In this document: positions 45,830 through 53,384 of the stretch, one piece after another
How positions within the stretch are numbered: position 1 is the stretch's first letter
Layout of the letters: every line of letters starts with the position of its first letter
Notes under the pieces: model-generated
What the model saw: the letters and a program-made list of their open reading frames with translations, nothing else
What the model was told of the DNA's origin: nothing
The model's database searches: none
Made by a program: the position numbers and the translations under genes
Assembly (NCBI RefSeq): GCF_003339865.1
Contig: NZ_QPKV01000006.1
Location: 248,001-312,000, forward strand
From: Pedobacter chinensis
Lineage (GTDB): Bacteria; Bacteroidota; Bacteroidia; Sphingobacteriales; Sphingobacteriaceae
Length of the DNA: 64,000 nt
Direction: 5' to 3'

Positions 45830-46840
45830 TTGAAAAAGTACATCCTTATATTAGCTATTCTTATTTCAACAAAGCTTTTTTCACAACAGAAGCCGCAGTA
45901 TACACAATATATTTTTAACCAATATTTGTTAAATCCGGCGCTTTCAGGCATTGAAAATTATATAGATTTCAAAGCCGGTTATAGAAAACAATGGTCGGGA
46001 ATAACCGATGCCCCTCAAACATCGTTTGTTTCGGCACACTGGGCATTGGGTGATAATCAATTGTGGAGTAATGCTTTAACATCTTTTCCTGAGCAAACAG
46101 GTAATCCTATGGACAGGAATTATATGCAGAATTACATGTCATCTCCATCGCATCATGGAATGGGCGTAACTGCAGTTTTGGATAAAACAGGCCCAATTAA
46201 GCGATTGGATGCGAATGTTACTTACGCCTATCATTTGCAGTTAAGTAATAATTTTAATTTATCTGCTGGAATTGCTGCGGGCTTATCCAGCATTTCGTTA
46301 GATATTAATGCACTAACTTTTGAAAACCCATACGAGCCTTCTTTAAGCAGGGCCTTAACCAATCAGGTTAAGCCAGATTTAAGCGTAGGTTTATGGTTAT
46401 ACGGTGCCAGGATGTTCGCAGGAATATCTGCTCAGCAGATTTTATCTCAGAAATTAAGTTTCTCAGGGGATAATAGTTATAACCAGGGAAAAGAGGTTCC
46501 ACATGTTTTTGCTACCGCAGGTTATAAATTTTTCTTTGACGATGAAATTGCGGCTATTCCATCCATTATGGTTAAATATGTTCAACCAAGTCCTGTTTCG
46601 GTAGATTTAAACATGAAAATAGCGTTTAAAGATAAGGTGTGGTTAGGTGGAAGTTATCGTAAAGATGATTCGTTTTCAGCAATGGCCGGCTTTAATATCG
46701 GTAAAATGGTTAACCTGACTTATTCATACGACTTTACCACTTCCGATCTCAATCAAGTGAGTAATGGCAGCCACGAGATTGTATTGGGATTGTTATTGAA
46801 CAATATTTATAAGGTTCCTTCTTATATCAGAATGTGGTAA
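45830..46840 (+). CDS. PorP/SprF-family type IX secretion membrane protein
   Basis: A 336-residue outer-membrane protein of the PorP/SprF family. Signal peptide MKKYILILAILISTKLFS, then QQKPQYTQYIFNQYLLNPAL, the invariant family opening, and barrel strands ending in VLGLLLNNIYKVPSYIRMW. The start codon is TTG at 45830, two bases after the stop of the PKD protein, so the pair forms an operon with tight coupling. PorP/SprF proteins work with adjacent type B substrates and help them reach or attach to the cell surface. Confidence 0.93.
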   Translation: MKKYILILAILISTKLFSQQKPQYTQYIFNQYLLNPALSGIENYIDFKAGYRKQWSGITDAPQTSFVSAHWALGDNQLWSNALTSFPEQTGNPMDRNYMQNYMSSPSHHGMGVTAVLDKTGPIKRLDANVTYAYHLQLSNNFNLSAGIAAGLSSISLDINALTFENPYEPSLSRALTNQVKPDLSVGLWLYGARMFAGISAQQILSQKLSFSGDNSYNQGKEVPHVFATAGYKFFFDDEIAAIPSIMVKYVQPSPVSVDLNMKIAFKDKVWLGGSYRKDDSFSAMAGFNIGKMVNLTYSYDFTTSDLNQVSNGSHEIVLGLLLNNIYKVPSYIRMW

Positions 46841-46844
46841 TGCC

Positions 46845-46886
46845 CTGAAAACTGTTAACTGAAAACTGCTGACTGAAAACTGTTTA
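46845..46886. repeat. Three tandem 14-base repeats
   Basis: CTGAAAACTG followed by TTAA, CTGA or TTTA, three copies in a row, between the PorP/SprF stop and the sigma-54 stop; the last copy overlaps the latter. It is a short minisatellite of unknown role. Confidence 0.75.
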
Positions 46887-48356
46887 AAGCTCTTTTCTCA
46901 ATCTGGCTACAGGAATATTCATTTGCTCTCTGTATTTTGCAACTGTTCTTCTGGCAATATTGTAACCTCTTTCTTTTAAGATATCCGTTAGCTTTTCATC
47001 GGCAAGCGGTTTGCGTTTATCTTCTTTACCGATACAATCTTCTAAAATCTTTTTAACTTCTTTATTTGATACTTCCTCTCCATTTTCGGTTTGAATAGCC
47101 TCAGAGAAGAAAGATTTAAGCAAGAATGTGCCAAATTCTGTTTGCACATATTTTGAATTTGCTACCCTTGATACGGTTGAAATATCCATATCAATTTTAT
47201 CAGCAATATCCTTTAAAATCATTGGGCGCATTTTGCGCTCATCGGCAGTTAAAAAGTATTCATACTGATAATGCATAATGGCATTCATTGTTTTAAGCAA
47301 GGTTTGTTGCCTTTGCTTAATCGCATCGATAAACCATTTTGCAGAGTCGAGTTTTTGCTTAACAAATTGAACAGCTTCCTTAAGTTTTTTATCTTTTGAT
47401 GATGCTTTATCATAATGCTCAAACATTTCCTGATAAGATCTGCTTACTTTCAGTTCAGGTGCGTTTTTTGAGTTAAGTGTCAGAATTAAAACACCATCAT
47501 TATTACTGATATGAAAATCGGGAATAATTTGCATTTGCTTAGTGGTAACCTGGTTTGCATCACCCGGTTTTGGATTTAAACGCAAAATTTCATTAACCAC
47601 TTCTTTAAGTTCTTCGCTGTCTAAGCCTAAGCTTTTTTCCAGTTTATCGTAATGTTTTCTGGTAAATTCATCCAAATAGTTTTCTACAACATTCATTGCT
47701 TTTACTATAATTGGATTATTCGGGTCTTTCCTTTTGAGCTGGATGAGCAAGCACTCTTTAAGGTCTCTGGCCCCGATGCCTGGAGGGTCAAAGCTTTGAA
47801 TCAGTTTCAGCATTTCCAAAACATCTTCTTCTTCCACCATAACATTTTGAGAGAAGGCCAAATCATCAATCATTGAGCCTAATGGACGGCGTAGATACCC
47901 ATCATCATCTAAACTGCCAATAATTTGCTTTCCAATAATAAAATCCTGATCGGATAGCGGAATGAGATCCAATTGCTCCTGCAAGCTTTCAAAAAAAGTA
48001 CTTTCTATGGCAATGGGAGTTTCTTTTTTCTCTTCATCATCATCGCCATTGTTGTAATTGGTGCTATAATCATTTGTGTTGTCATCCTGCAGATAGTCAT
48101 CTACATTAAACTCATCCATGCTGCTATCTTCAGAAGGACCTTCAAAATCATCAGCACTATCGTTTAAATCGTCATATTCGCTTTTAGGTTCATCCTGAGT
48201 CATTAAACTTGGATCCTCTAAAGCAGGATTATCTTCCAACTCTTCTTTAATTCTTGTATCTAAAGCAACGGTTGGCACCTGCAACAATTTTATGAATTGT
48301 ATTTGTTGTGGTGATAACTTCTGTAATAACTTTTGTTGTAAGTGTTGCTTTAGCAT
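46884..48356 (-). CDS. rpoN: RNA polymerase sigma-54 factor
   Basis: A 490-residue sigma-54. The N-terminal Gln-rich activator-interaction region starts MLKQHLQQKLLQKLSPQQIQ. An acidic linker follows (about 50-115: EDSSMDEFNVDDYLQDDNTN). Then come the core-binding region, the helix-turn-helix (DISTVSRVANSKYVQT) and, near the C-terminus, the RpoN box ARRTVAKYRE. All regions are present and the length is normal. It is convergent with the PorP/SprF gene and appears monocistronic. Confidence 0.97.
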   Translation of the reverse strand: MLKQHLQQKLLQKLSPQQIQFIKLLQVPTVALDTRIKEELEDNPALEDPSLMTQDEPKSEYDDLNDSADDFEGPSEDSSMDEFNVDDYLQDDNTNDYSTNYNNGDDDEEKKETPIAIESTFFESLQEQLDLIPLSDQDFIIGKQIIGSLDDDGYLRRPLGSMIDDLAFSQNVMVEEEDVLEMLKLIQSFDPPGIGARDLKECLLIQLKRKDPNNPIIVKAMNVVENYLDEFTRKHYDKLEKSLGLDSEELKEVVNEILRLNPKPGDANQVTTKQMQIIPDFHISNNDGVLILTLNSKNAPELKVSRSYQEMFEHYDKASSKDKKLKEAVQFVKQKLDSAKWFIDAIKQRQQTLLKTMNAIMHYQYEYFLTADERKMRPMILKDIADKIDMDISTVSRVANSKYVQTEFGTFLLKSFFSEAIQTENGEEVSNKEVKKILEDCIGKEDKRKPLADEKLTDILKERGYNIARRTVAKYREQMNIPVARLRKEL

Positions 48357-48588
48357 ATTTTTTTATAAGAATTGGAGCAAAAATAAACAATTCATTTCAG
48401 ATATTCTTTTGAATTAATCTAAATGCTTTATGAAACTGTTCAAATTCAATCAAGATTTTATGGGTCAGGATAAACTGATCAGGAACATCTGCACGTACTC
48501 CAGTAGCTGTCAATAAGACAGTTATCAATAAAAATTAAGTGAATTTAAACAGTGCCTATATGCCCGGTTTTAAATTATTTGCTAAACA

Positions 48589-48619
48589 TTTGTATTCAAT
48601 TTAATGTTTGCTACATTCG
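48589..48619 (+). promoter_or_regulatory. Bacteroidota-type promoter of mscL
   Basis: TTTG at 48589-48592 and TACATTCG at 48612-48619, 19 bases apart. This fits the Bacteroidota -33/-7 consensus (TTTG and TAnnTTTG-like). The mscL ATG lies 30 bases downstream of the -7 box. Confidence 0.6.
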
Positions 48620-48648
48620 TAAATAAATCAAACTAAAACTTAAAGATT

Positions 48649-49038
48649 ATGGGATTTATAAAAGAATTTAAGGAATTTGCGGTTAAGGGCAATGTTCTTG
48701 ACCTGGCTGTCGGTGTAATCATTGGCGCTGCTTTTGGTAAAATTGTGAGCTCTTTAGTGGAAGATATTATTACTCCTGCCGTACTTGGCCCGGCATTAAG
48801 TGCGGCTGGCCTTGAAGATTTAAGTAAACTTACCATTCCCGGAACGGCGATCAAGTATGGTAACTTTCTTTCTCAGGTTATTTCATTTATTATTGTTGCA
48901 TTTGTTTTGTTTATCATTATCAAAGCTGCTAACAATTTAAAGAAAAAAGAAGTGATAGTAGTTGTTGCTCCACCTGAACCTACAAAAGAAGAAGTTCTTT
49001 TAACTGAAATAAGAGATTTATTAAAAGCAAAAGCATAA
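48649..49038 (+). CDS. mscL: Large-conductance mechanosensitive channel
   Basis: A 129-residue MscL. It has the amphipathic N-terminus [22 protein letters not shown]1 with [22 protein letters not shown]2 [20 protein letters not shown] and a charged C-terminal helix ([16 protein letters not shown]). It forms a pentameric stretch-activated pore that releases solutes on osmotic downshock. Normal length. It has its own promoter and a hairpin terminator downstream. Confidence 0.97.
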   Translation: MGFIKEFKEFAVKGNVLDLAVGVIIGAAFGKIVSSLVEDIITPAVLGPALSAAGLEDLSKLTIPGTAIKYGNFLSQVISFIIVAFVLFIIIKAANNLKKKEVIVVVAPPEPTKEEVLLTEIRDLLKAKA

Positions 49039-49085
49039 AATTATACCATACATATTTATGGTAATAAGTTGTATCCAGTGAAATC

Positions 49086-49122
49086 AAAAGGCAATTTTCA
49101 AATTGAAAATTGTCTTTTTTTT
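49086..49122 (+). terminator. Hairpin terminator after mscL
   Basis: AAGGCAATTTTC pairs with GAAAATTGTCTT (one G-T) around a 5-base loop, followed by a T-run. Confidence 0.75.
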
Positions 49123-49188
49123 ATCTTTTTGAAGAGAACTCAATATTTTTTCACAACGTGATTTCAATCAGTGAGGTAATCTCTTTTT

Positions 49189-50061
49189 TTAAAAACTTCT
49201 TTTAATTTTTGGATCGGTAATGATAACGTAATCACCCAGATTCGTGAATTTCTCCCAATCGGGATTTTCAAAATCTTCGTTGCTAAAAGCAGATATATTT
49301 AAGATCTTCAAATTGGGTGCATATTTCTGAAGTTTAGCCAGCGTGCCCAGTTTTTCGTCGCTGTGGAAACGACCGTTTAACTGCAAAACCTTCATTCCCT
49401 TGTTGGCTTTTGCAAACTTCGCAATTGACCAGGCCATGGTTGCATCCCAAAAATTTTGAGTTTGATAAACTTTCATGCCACCCATACTGTGGCCGCCTAA
49501 TAAATCAGTAAACTTTTCATCGTATCTGCCAGTGGCGGTATCAATGGGAAGTGGGGGTAGAATACTTAATGATGATTTGGGAAAGTTTTTCAGGATCTCC
49601 AAGCCACCTTTAGTAACTGCATTGCTATAACGGGTTGCTGCGTTTGCGGCAATTACATTAAGTTTATTTGCTTTTGCATATTCAAGCAGCGGTTTATAAT
49701 CAACATAGTTAGACCAGGCTCTGCCTTCTTTTATGAAGTTCTTTTCTGAGATTAAATCTGCCAGATATTCATCAACAACGGGTTGGGTATCGGTATGGAA
49801 CATTTCCAAACTTAGTGCAGCTTTTTGAGGGAATTTTTCATTAAGTTTTTTAAAAATTGTGGCTTCTAAAACATGACCGATAGAATCATTATGTTCTTCT
49901 CCAAAAAATAGCACATCTGCATTTCTCATGTCAGAAATGATGTCATCCAATACTATTTTTTTTTGCTTTTTTACATCGTAAATTTTATAATGTGGGCTCA
50001 CATCCTGAGCCAATGCGTTAATTGAGAAGATAGCGCAAATCGTAAATAGTAAATATTTCAT
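49189..50061 (-). CDS. ChaN-family secreted haem/iron-related protein
   Basis: A 290-residue exported protein: signal peptide MKYLLFTICAIFSINALA without a lipobox Cys. The ChaN/DUF399 fold is shown by DVLFFGEEHNDSIGHVLEA, ALSLEMFHTDTQPVVDEYL, VIAANAATRY, HSMGGMKVYQTQNFWDATMA and VLQLNGRFHSDEKLG. ChaN from Campylobacter binds haem as a dimer and is iron-regulated. Here the role is inferred from homology. The gene is monocistronic and divergent from the LiaF-like gene. Confidence 0.88.
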   Translation of the reverse strand: MKYLLFTICAIFSINALAQDVSPHYKIYDVKKQKKIVLDDIISDMRNADVLFFGEEHNDSIGHVLEATIFKKLNEKFPQKAALSLEMFHTDTQPVVDEYLADLISEKNFIKEGRAWSNYVDYKPLLEYAKANKLNVIAANAATRYSNAVTKGGLEILKNFPKSSLSILPPLPIDTATGRYDEKFTDLLGGHSMGGMKVYQTQNFWDATMAWSIAKFAKANKGMKVLQLNGRFHSDEKLGTLAKLQKYAPNLKILNISAFSNEDFENPDWEKFTNLGDYVIITDPKIKRSF

Positions 50062-50192
50062 GGGCTCAAAATAAGAAAATATTCTTCACCGATGAAATGA
50101 TGTCGCTTACCGCCTTTTGGCTAATTTTTATAGGTTTATTATCTGTCAACCCCGGTATTATAAATACTTTTGGTTATTAAATCATTCAACAC

Positions 50193-50963
50193 ATGGAAAA
50201 TCTCAATGATAATCATCACGTAAAAAACTCAGGCAGGGTTTGGAGCGGTTCAATTATATTAATTATCGGACTGGCATTTTTGCTCGATAATATGGGCTTA
50301 GATATCCCACACTGGATATTTAGTTTCTGGACATTTTTAATCGCACTAGGTGCATTTATAGGCTTTAGACGTAATTTTAGGGGAGTCGGTTGGCTGATTC
50401 TGATTTTAATAGGCGTTTACCAAACCATTGATAATATCGGTTTTGATTTCGATATATCTAAATATGCACTTGGTTTCGGGCTTGTAATCATCGGCGGTTT
50501 TTTAATTTTAAGGCCAAGAGGATCTTTTAGAGATAAAAAAGCATTTAAAGATAGTGTGAAAAGCGAGTTCGGTATGGGGCGGGACAGCGGTAATTTCAAA
50601 ACTGCTGATACAAATGCAAATAATAACGATGTTATTGATGTAACGGCTGTATTCGGGGGATCTAATCAAACCGTTTATTCTAAAAATTTTAAAGGTGGAG
50701 ATATTACCGCTGTATTTGGAGGCGCGGATATCCTGATGACCCAGGCAGATTTTACAGAAAATGTTTCGCTGGACGTGACTGCTATTTTTGGTGGCATTAA
50801 ATTAATTGTTCCACCAAACTGGGCAATAAAATCGAACGTTACTGCAATATTTGGAAGTGTAGAGGATAAAAGAGGACATATGCTTCCCATAGACCAGATG
50901 CAGAAAACATTGGTTTTAGATGGTACAGTACTTTTTGGAGGGATTGAGGTTAAAAGTTTTTAA
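50193..50963 (+). CDS. LiaF/LiaI-like membrane protein
   Basis: A 256-residue protein. The N-terminal half has four helices (SIILIIGLAFLLDNMGLDIP, IFSFWTFLIALGAFIGF, VGWLILILIGVYQTI, YALGFGLVIIGGFLIL) of the DUF5668/LiaI type. The C-terminal half is the LiaF-like beta repeat: VIDVTAVFGGSNQTVY, GGDITAVFGGADILM, SLDVTAIFGGIKLIVP, NVTAIFGSVEDKR and GTVLFGGIEV. In Firmicutes LiaF controls an envelope-stress two-component system. Here the gene lies immediately upstream of DUF4288 and a LytS/LytTR pair, which suggests an analogous envelope-stress module (inference). Confidence 0.88.
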   Translation: MENLNDNHHVKNSGRVWSGSIILIIGLAFLLDNMGLDIPHWIFSFWTFLIALGAFIGFRRNFRGVGWLILILIGVYQTIDNIGFDFDISKYALGFGLVIIGGFLILRPRGSFRDKKAFKDSVKSEFGMGRDSGNFKTADTNANNNDVIDVTAVFGGSNQTVYSKNFKGGDITAVFGGADILMTQADFTENVSLDVTAIFGGIKLIVPPNWAIKSNVTAIFGSVEDKRGHMLPIDQMQKTLVLDGTVLFGGIEVKSF

Positions 50964-50973
50964 AAACTGAGCG

Positions 50974-51321
50974 ATGAAATGGTTTGCAATTAATCTTATT
51001 TATCAAGTGATTAGTGGCGAGGGGAAACACTCGCCACAATTTAATGAGCAAACACGCTTAATAAAAGCTGCAGATAGTTTTAATGCTATTAGAAAAGCAC
51101 AACAAAATGCCGGGAAATTTAATTTACCAATCAAAAATAGTGCAGGCGATTTAGTGGTATGGAAGTTTGTTGCTATTGGTGGAATTTTGGCGGTAGATGA
51201 GCCAGCAGATGGAGTTGAGGTAAATTCTAAAATAATAGAACCTGAATCATCCAAAACTTATCTGGCAAAACTAAAACACAGAAATAAATCATTAACTAAT
51301 CTAAAACGCCTTGACAACTAG
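50974..51321 (+). CDS. DUF4288-family protein
   Basis: A 115-residue soluble protein starting MKWFAINLIYQVISGEGKHS, typical of DUF4288: a small domain of unknown function with FNEQTRLIKAADSFNAIRKA and VVWKFVAIGGILAVDEPADG. It starts 10 bases after the LiaF-like gene, and its last codons overlap the TTG start of the LytS gene by 11 bases. This ties it into the operon. Confidence 0.82.
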   Translation: MKWFAINLIYQVISGEGKHSPQFNEQTRLIKAADSFNAIRKAQQNAGKFNLPIKNSAGDLVVWKFVAIGGILAVDEPADGVEVNSKIIEPESSKTYLAKLKHRNKSLTNLKRLDN

Positions 51322-52372
51322 ACCTCTATCCATACCCCAAATACAAAAAACATCACTCGCAATTGCGATTGCCTGGCTTCTTTTGTGTGCTGTCGGTTTA
51401 CATTATGTTGTAAATTTTTCATGGCTAATCTCGTTCGCTGATAGCTTTGTAAATAACTTTTTACTCATTATGGCATGTATAGGCATCAGCAATATGCTGG
51501 GTTATTATCAGCCAAAAAATGAGCGTATTTTATATGTGCTCATTATTACTTTGGCGCTAACATTTGTTATTGTGTTTGCTGCCAAATACACAATGCTCTA
51601 TATATTTGCCGATTACAAAGAATACAAAGATTTTTATAATTTTTCTTTTGCCTTTCGTGGTTTAATTTCTTTCATGTGTTTAGGATGGTGTGCATTGGCC
51701 AATATTTTATGGTACAGATTGGAAGAACAATCAGAAACCCATGAAAGACTCTCAGCTGCTAAAAACCTTGCTAAAGAAGCAGAATTGAATAAATTACGTC
51801 ATCAATTGCAACCACATTTCTTGTTTAACAGTTTAAATTCGGTGTTTGCGCTCACTATGGTCAACCCTAAAGAAGCAGGAGTGATGATTACCAAGTTAGC
51901 ATCTTTTCTTCGGGGAACGTTAAAGCGTGATGATGAATTATGGGTTTCAGTTGAGGAGGAAATGGAGTATATTCAACTCTATCTCGATATAGAAAAAGTG
52001 CGTTTTAGCCACAGGTTAAACATAGAAGTTAATGTTGCAGATGATACCTTAAACCTTTGTTTGCCCGGAACCTTGTTGCAGCCAATTGTAGAAAATGCAA
52101 TTAAGTTTGGTTTGTACAATACCTCATCCGCAATTACCATCAAAATTGATGTAACGGTAGACCGAAATATTTTAGCGTTGCGCGTTCAAAATCCATTCGA
52201 TCCGGAAATGAAAGCTGCAGGCGGAACAGGGTTTGGCTTAAGTGCCATTAAACGCAGGTTATATTTATTATTTGCCAACCCGCATTTGTTACAGACCGAA
52301 ATTGAGGCAAATAATTTATATATTACCACCCTAAAAATTCCACAAAAAAATGATCAGAACGATACTAATTGA
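51311..52372 (+). CDS. LytS-type sensor histidine kinase
   Basis: A 353-residue kinase with a TTG start at 51311 that overlaps the DUF4288 gene. It has four membrane helices in the first 145 residues, a linker with AKNLAKEAELNKLRHQ, the phosphoacceptor LQPHFLFNSLNSVFAL, FLRGTLKRDDELW and the ATPase lobe with LLQPIVENAIKFGLY and GGTGFGLSAIKRRLYLLF. It is the third such kinase in the window. It overlaps its LytTR partner by 23 bases. Confidence 0.92.
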   Translation: MTTRPLSIPQIQKTSLAIAIAWLLLCAVGLHYVVNFSWLISFADSFVNNFLLIMACIGISNMLGYYQPKNERILYVLIITLALTFVIVFAAKYTMLYIFADYKEYKDFYNFSFAFRGLISFMCLGWCALANILWYRLEEQSETHERLSAAKNLAKEAELNKLRHQLQPHFLFNSLNSVFALTMVNPKEAGVMITKLASFLRGTLKRDDELWVSVEEEMEYIQLYLDIEKVRFSHRLNIEVNVADDTLNLCLPGTLLQPIVENAIKFGLYNTSSAITIKIDVTVDRNILALRVQNPFDPEMKAAGGTGFGLSAIKRRLYLLFANPHLLQTEIEANNLYITTLKIPQKNDQNDTN

Positions 52373-53084
52373 TGATGAACCTTTAGCCAGAGATATTGTT
52401 AAATTTTATCTTTCCAATCATCCTGAAATAGAGGTGGTTGCTGAATGTTGTGATGGTTTTGAAGGGTTAAAAGCCATCACTTTACATAAACCTGATCTCA
52501 TTTTTTTAGATATTCAAATGCCTAAAATCAGCGGTTTTGAAATGCTCGAACTGGTAGAGGATAAACCTGCTGTAATTTTTACTACTGCTTTTGATGAGTA
52601 TGCCATTAAAGCATTTGAAGTTAATGCAGTAGATTATTTACTTAAACCTATTGATAAAGGCCGCTTTGATGCCGCCATTAAAAAGCTTCCGACAAGATTA
52701 AATCAAACCGAAAATACAGAAGCTGTATTGGATGCGGCAGCATTGAGCCCGGCCCAAAACAATAGAGTAGTGGTTAAAAAAGATGGAGTAATTAAGATTA
52801 TACCAACTGTCGATATCAATTACCTGGAAGCTGATGATGATTATGTGAAATTAAGCACTGCTGATGGTGCTTTCTATAAAAACAAAACCATGGCTTATTT
52901 TGAACAAACTTTAGATGCAAGCCAGTTTATCCGCATTCACCGTTCTTACATCATTAATCTGGCTCAGGTAACTAAAATCGAGTTAAAGGAAAAAGATAGT
53001 TATGTCGTGTTGCTTAAATCAGATATTTGGTTGCCCGTAAGTAAAACTGGTTATGTGAAACTGAAAGCCGCTTTAGGTTTGTAA
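52350..53084 (+). CDS. LytTR-family response regulator
   Basis: A 244-residue regulator with a receiver (IDDEPLARDIVKFYL, phosphoacceptor Asp in PDLIFLDIQMPKISG, Lys in DYLLKPIDKGRF) and a LytTR domain (RVVVKKDGVIKIIPTVDINY, FIRIHRSYIINLAQV). Its start lies inside the kinase gene, so the pair is coupled. It is the last gene before the CRISPR array on this strand, 300 bases from the first repeat. Confidence 0.93.
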   Translation: MIRTILIDDEPLARDIVKFYLSNHPEIEVVAECCDGFEGLKAITLHKPDLIFLDIQMPKISGFEMLELVEDKPAVIFTTAFDEYAIKAFEVNAVDYLLKPIDKGRFDAAIKKLPTRLNQTENTEAVLDAAALSPAQNNRVVVKKDGVIKIIPTVDINYLEADDDYVKLSTADGAFYKNKTMAYFEQTLDASQFIRIHRSYIINLAQVTKIELKEKDSYVVLLKSDIWLPVSKTGYVKLKAALGL

Positions 53085-53384
53085 TCTTTTTTTTGAAAAG
53101 CAATTCACTGCTGAGATTATTGTTCATCCTGTTTTTTGTTGCAATCTTTTTGTGATTGTTGAATTGGTAATGAATGTTTCTTCAGCAAAAAGGAATTTTC
53201 ACGTCAACCAGGTTTATGTAACTCCGGTAAATTTAAGAGCCGTTCGCCCTGCTTGAACTGTGGTATTTGAAAGATGCTAATTGAATTTTAACTTTCCTTA
53301 GTATCATTTCCTATGCCAGCGAATGGGTAACGAGGATTTGTTTTAGGCAAGGCGCATAGTACACTAGGAATACATACCTACGTG
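53085..53384. other. Gene-free region upstream of the CRISPR array (leader candidate)
   Basis: No protein-like frame. As the array is transcribed on the plus strand, this is the expected leader side. It is not strongly AT-rich next to the first repeat, and I see no clear promoter. It must also contain the end of the LytTR transcript. Confidence 0.45.
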
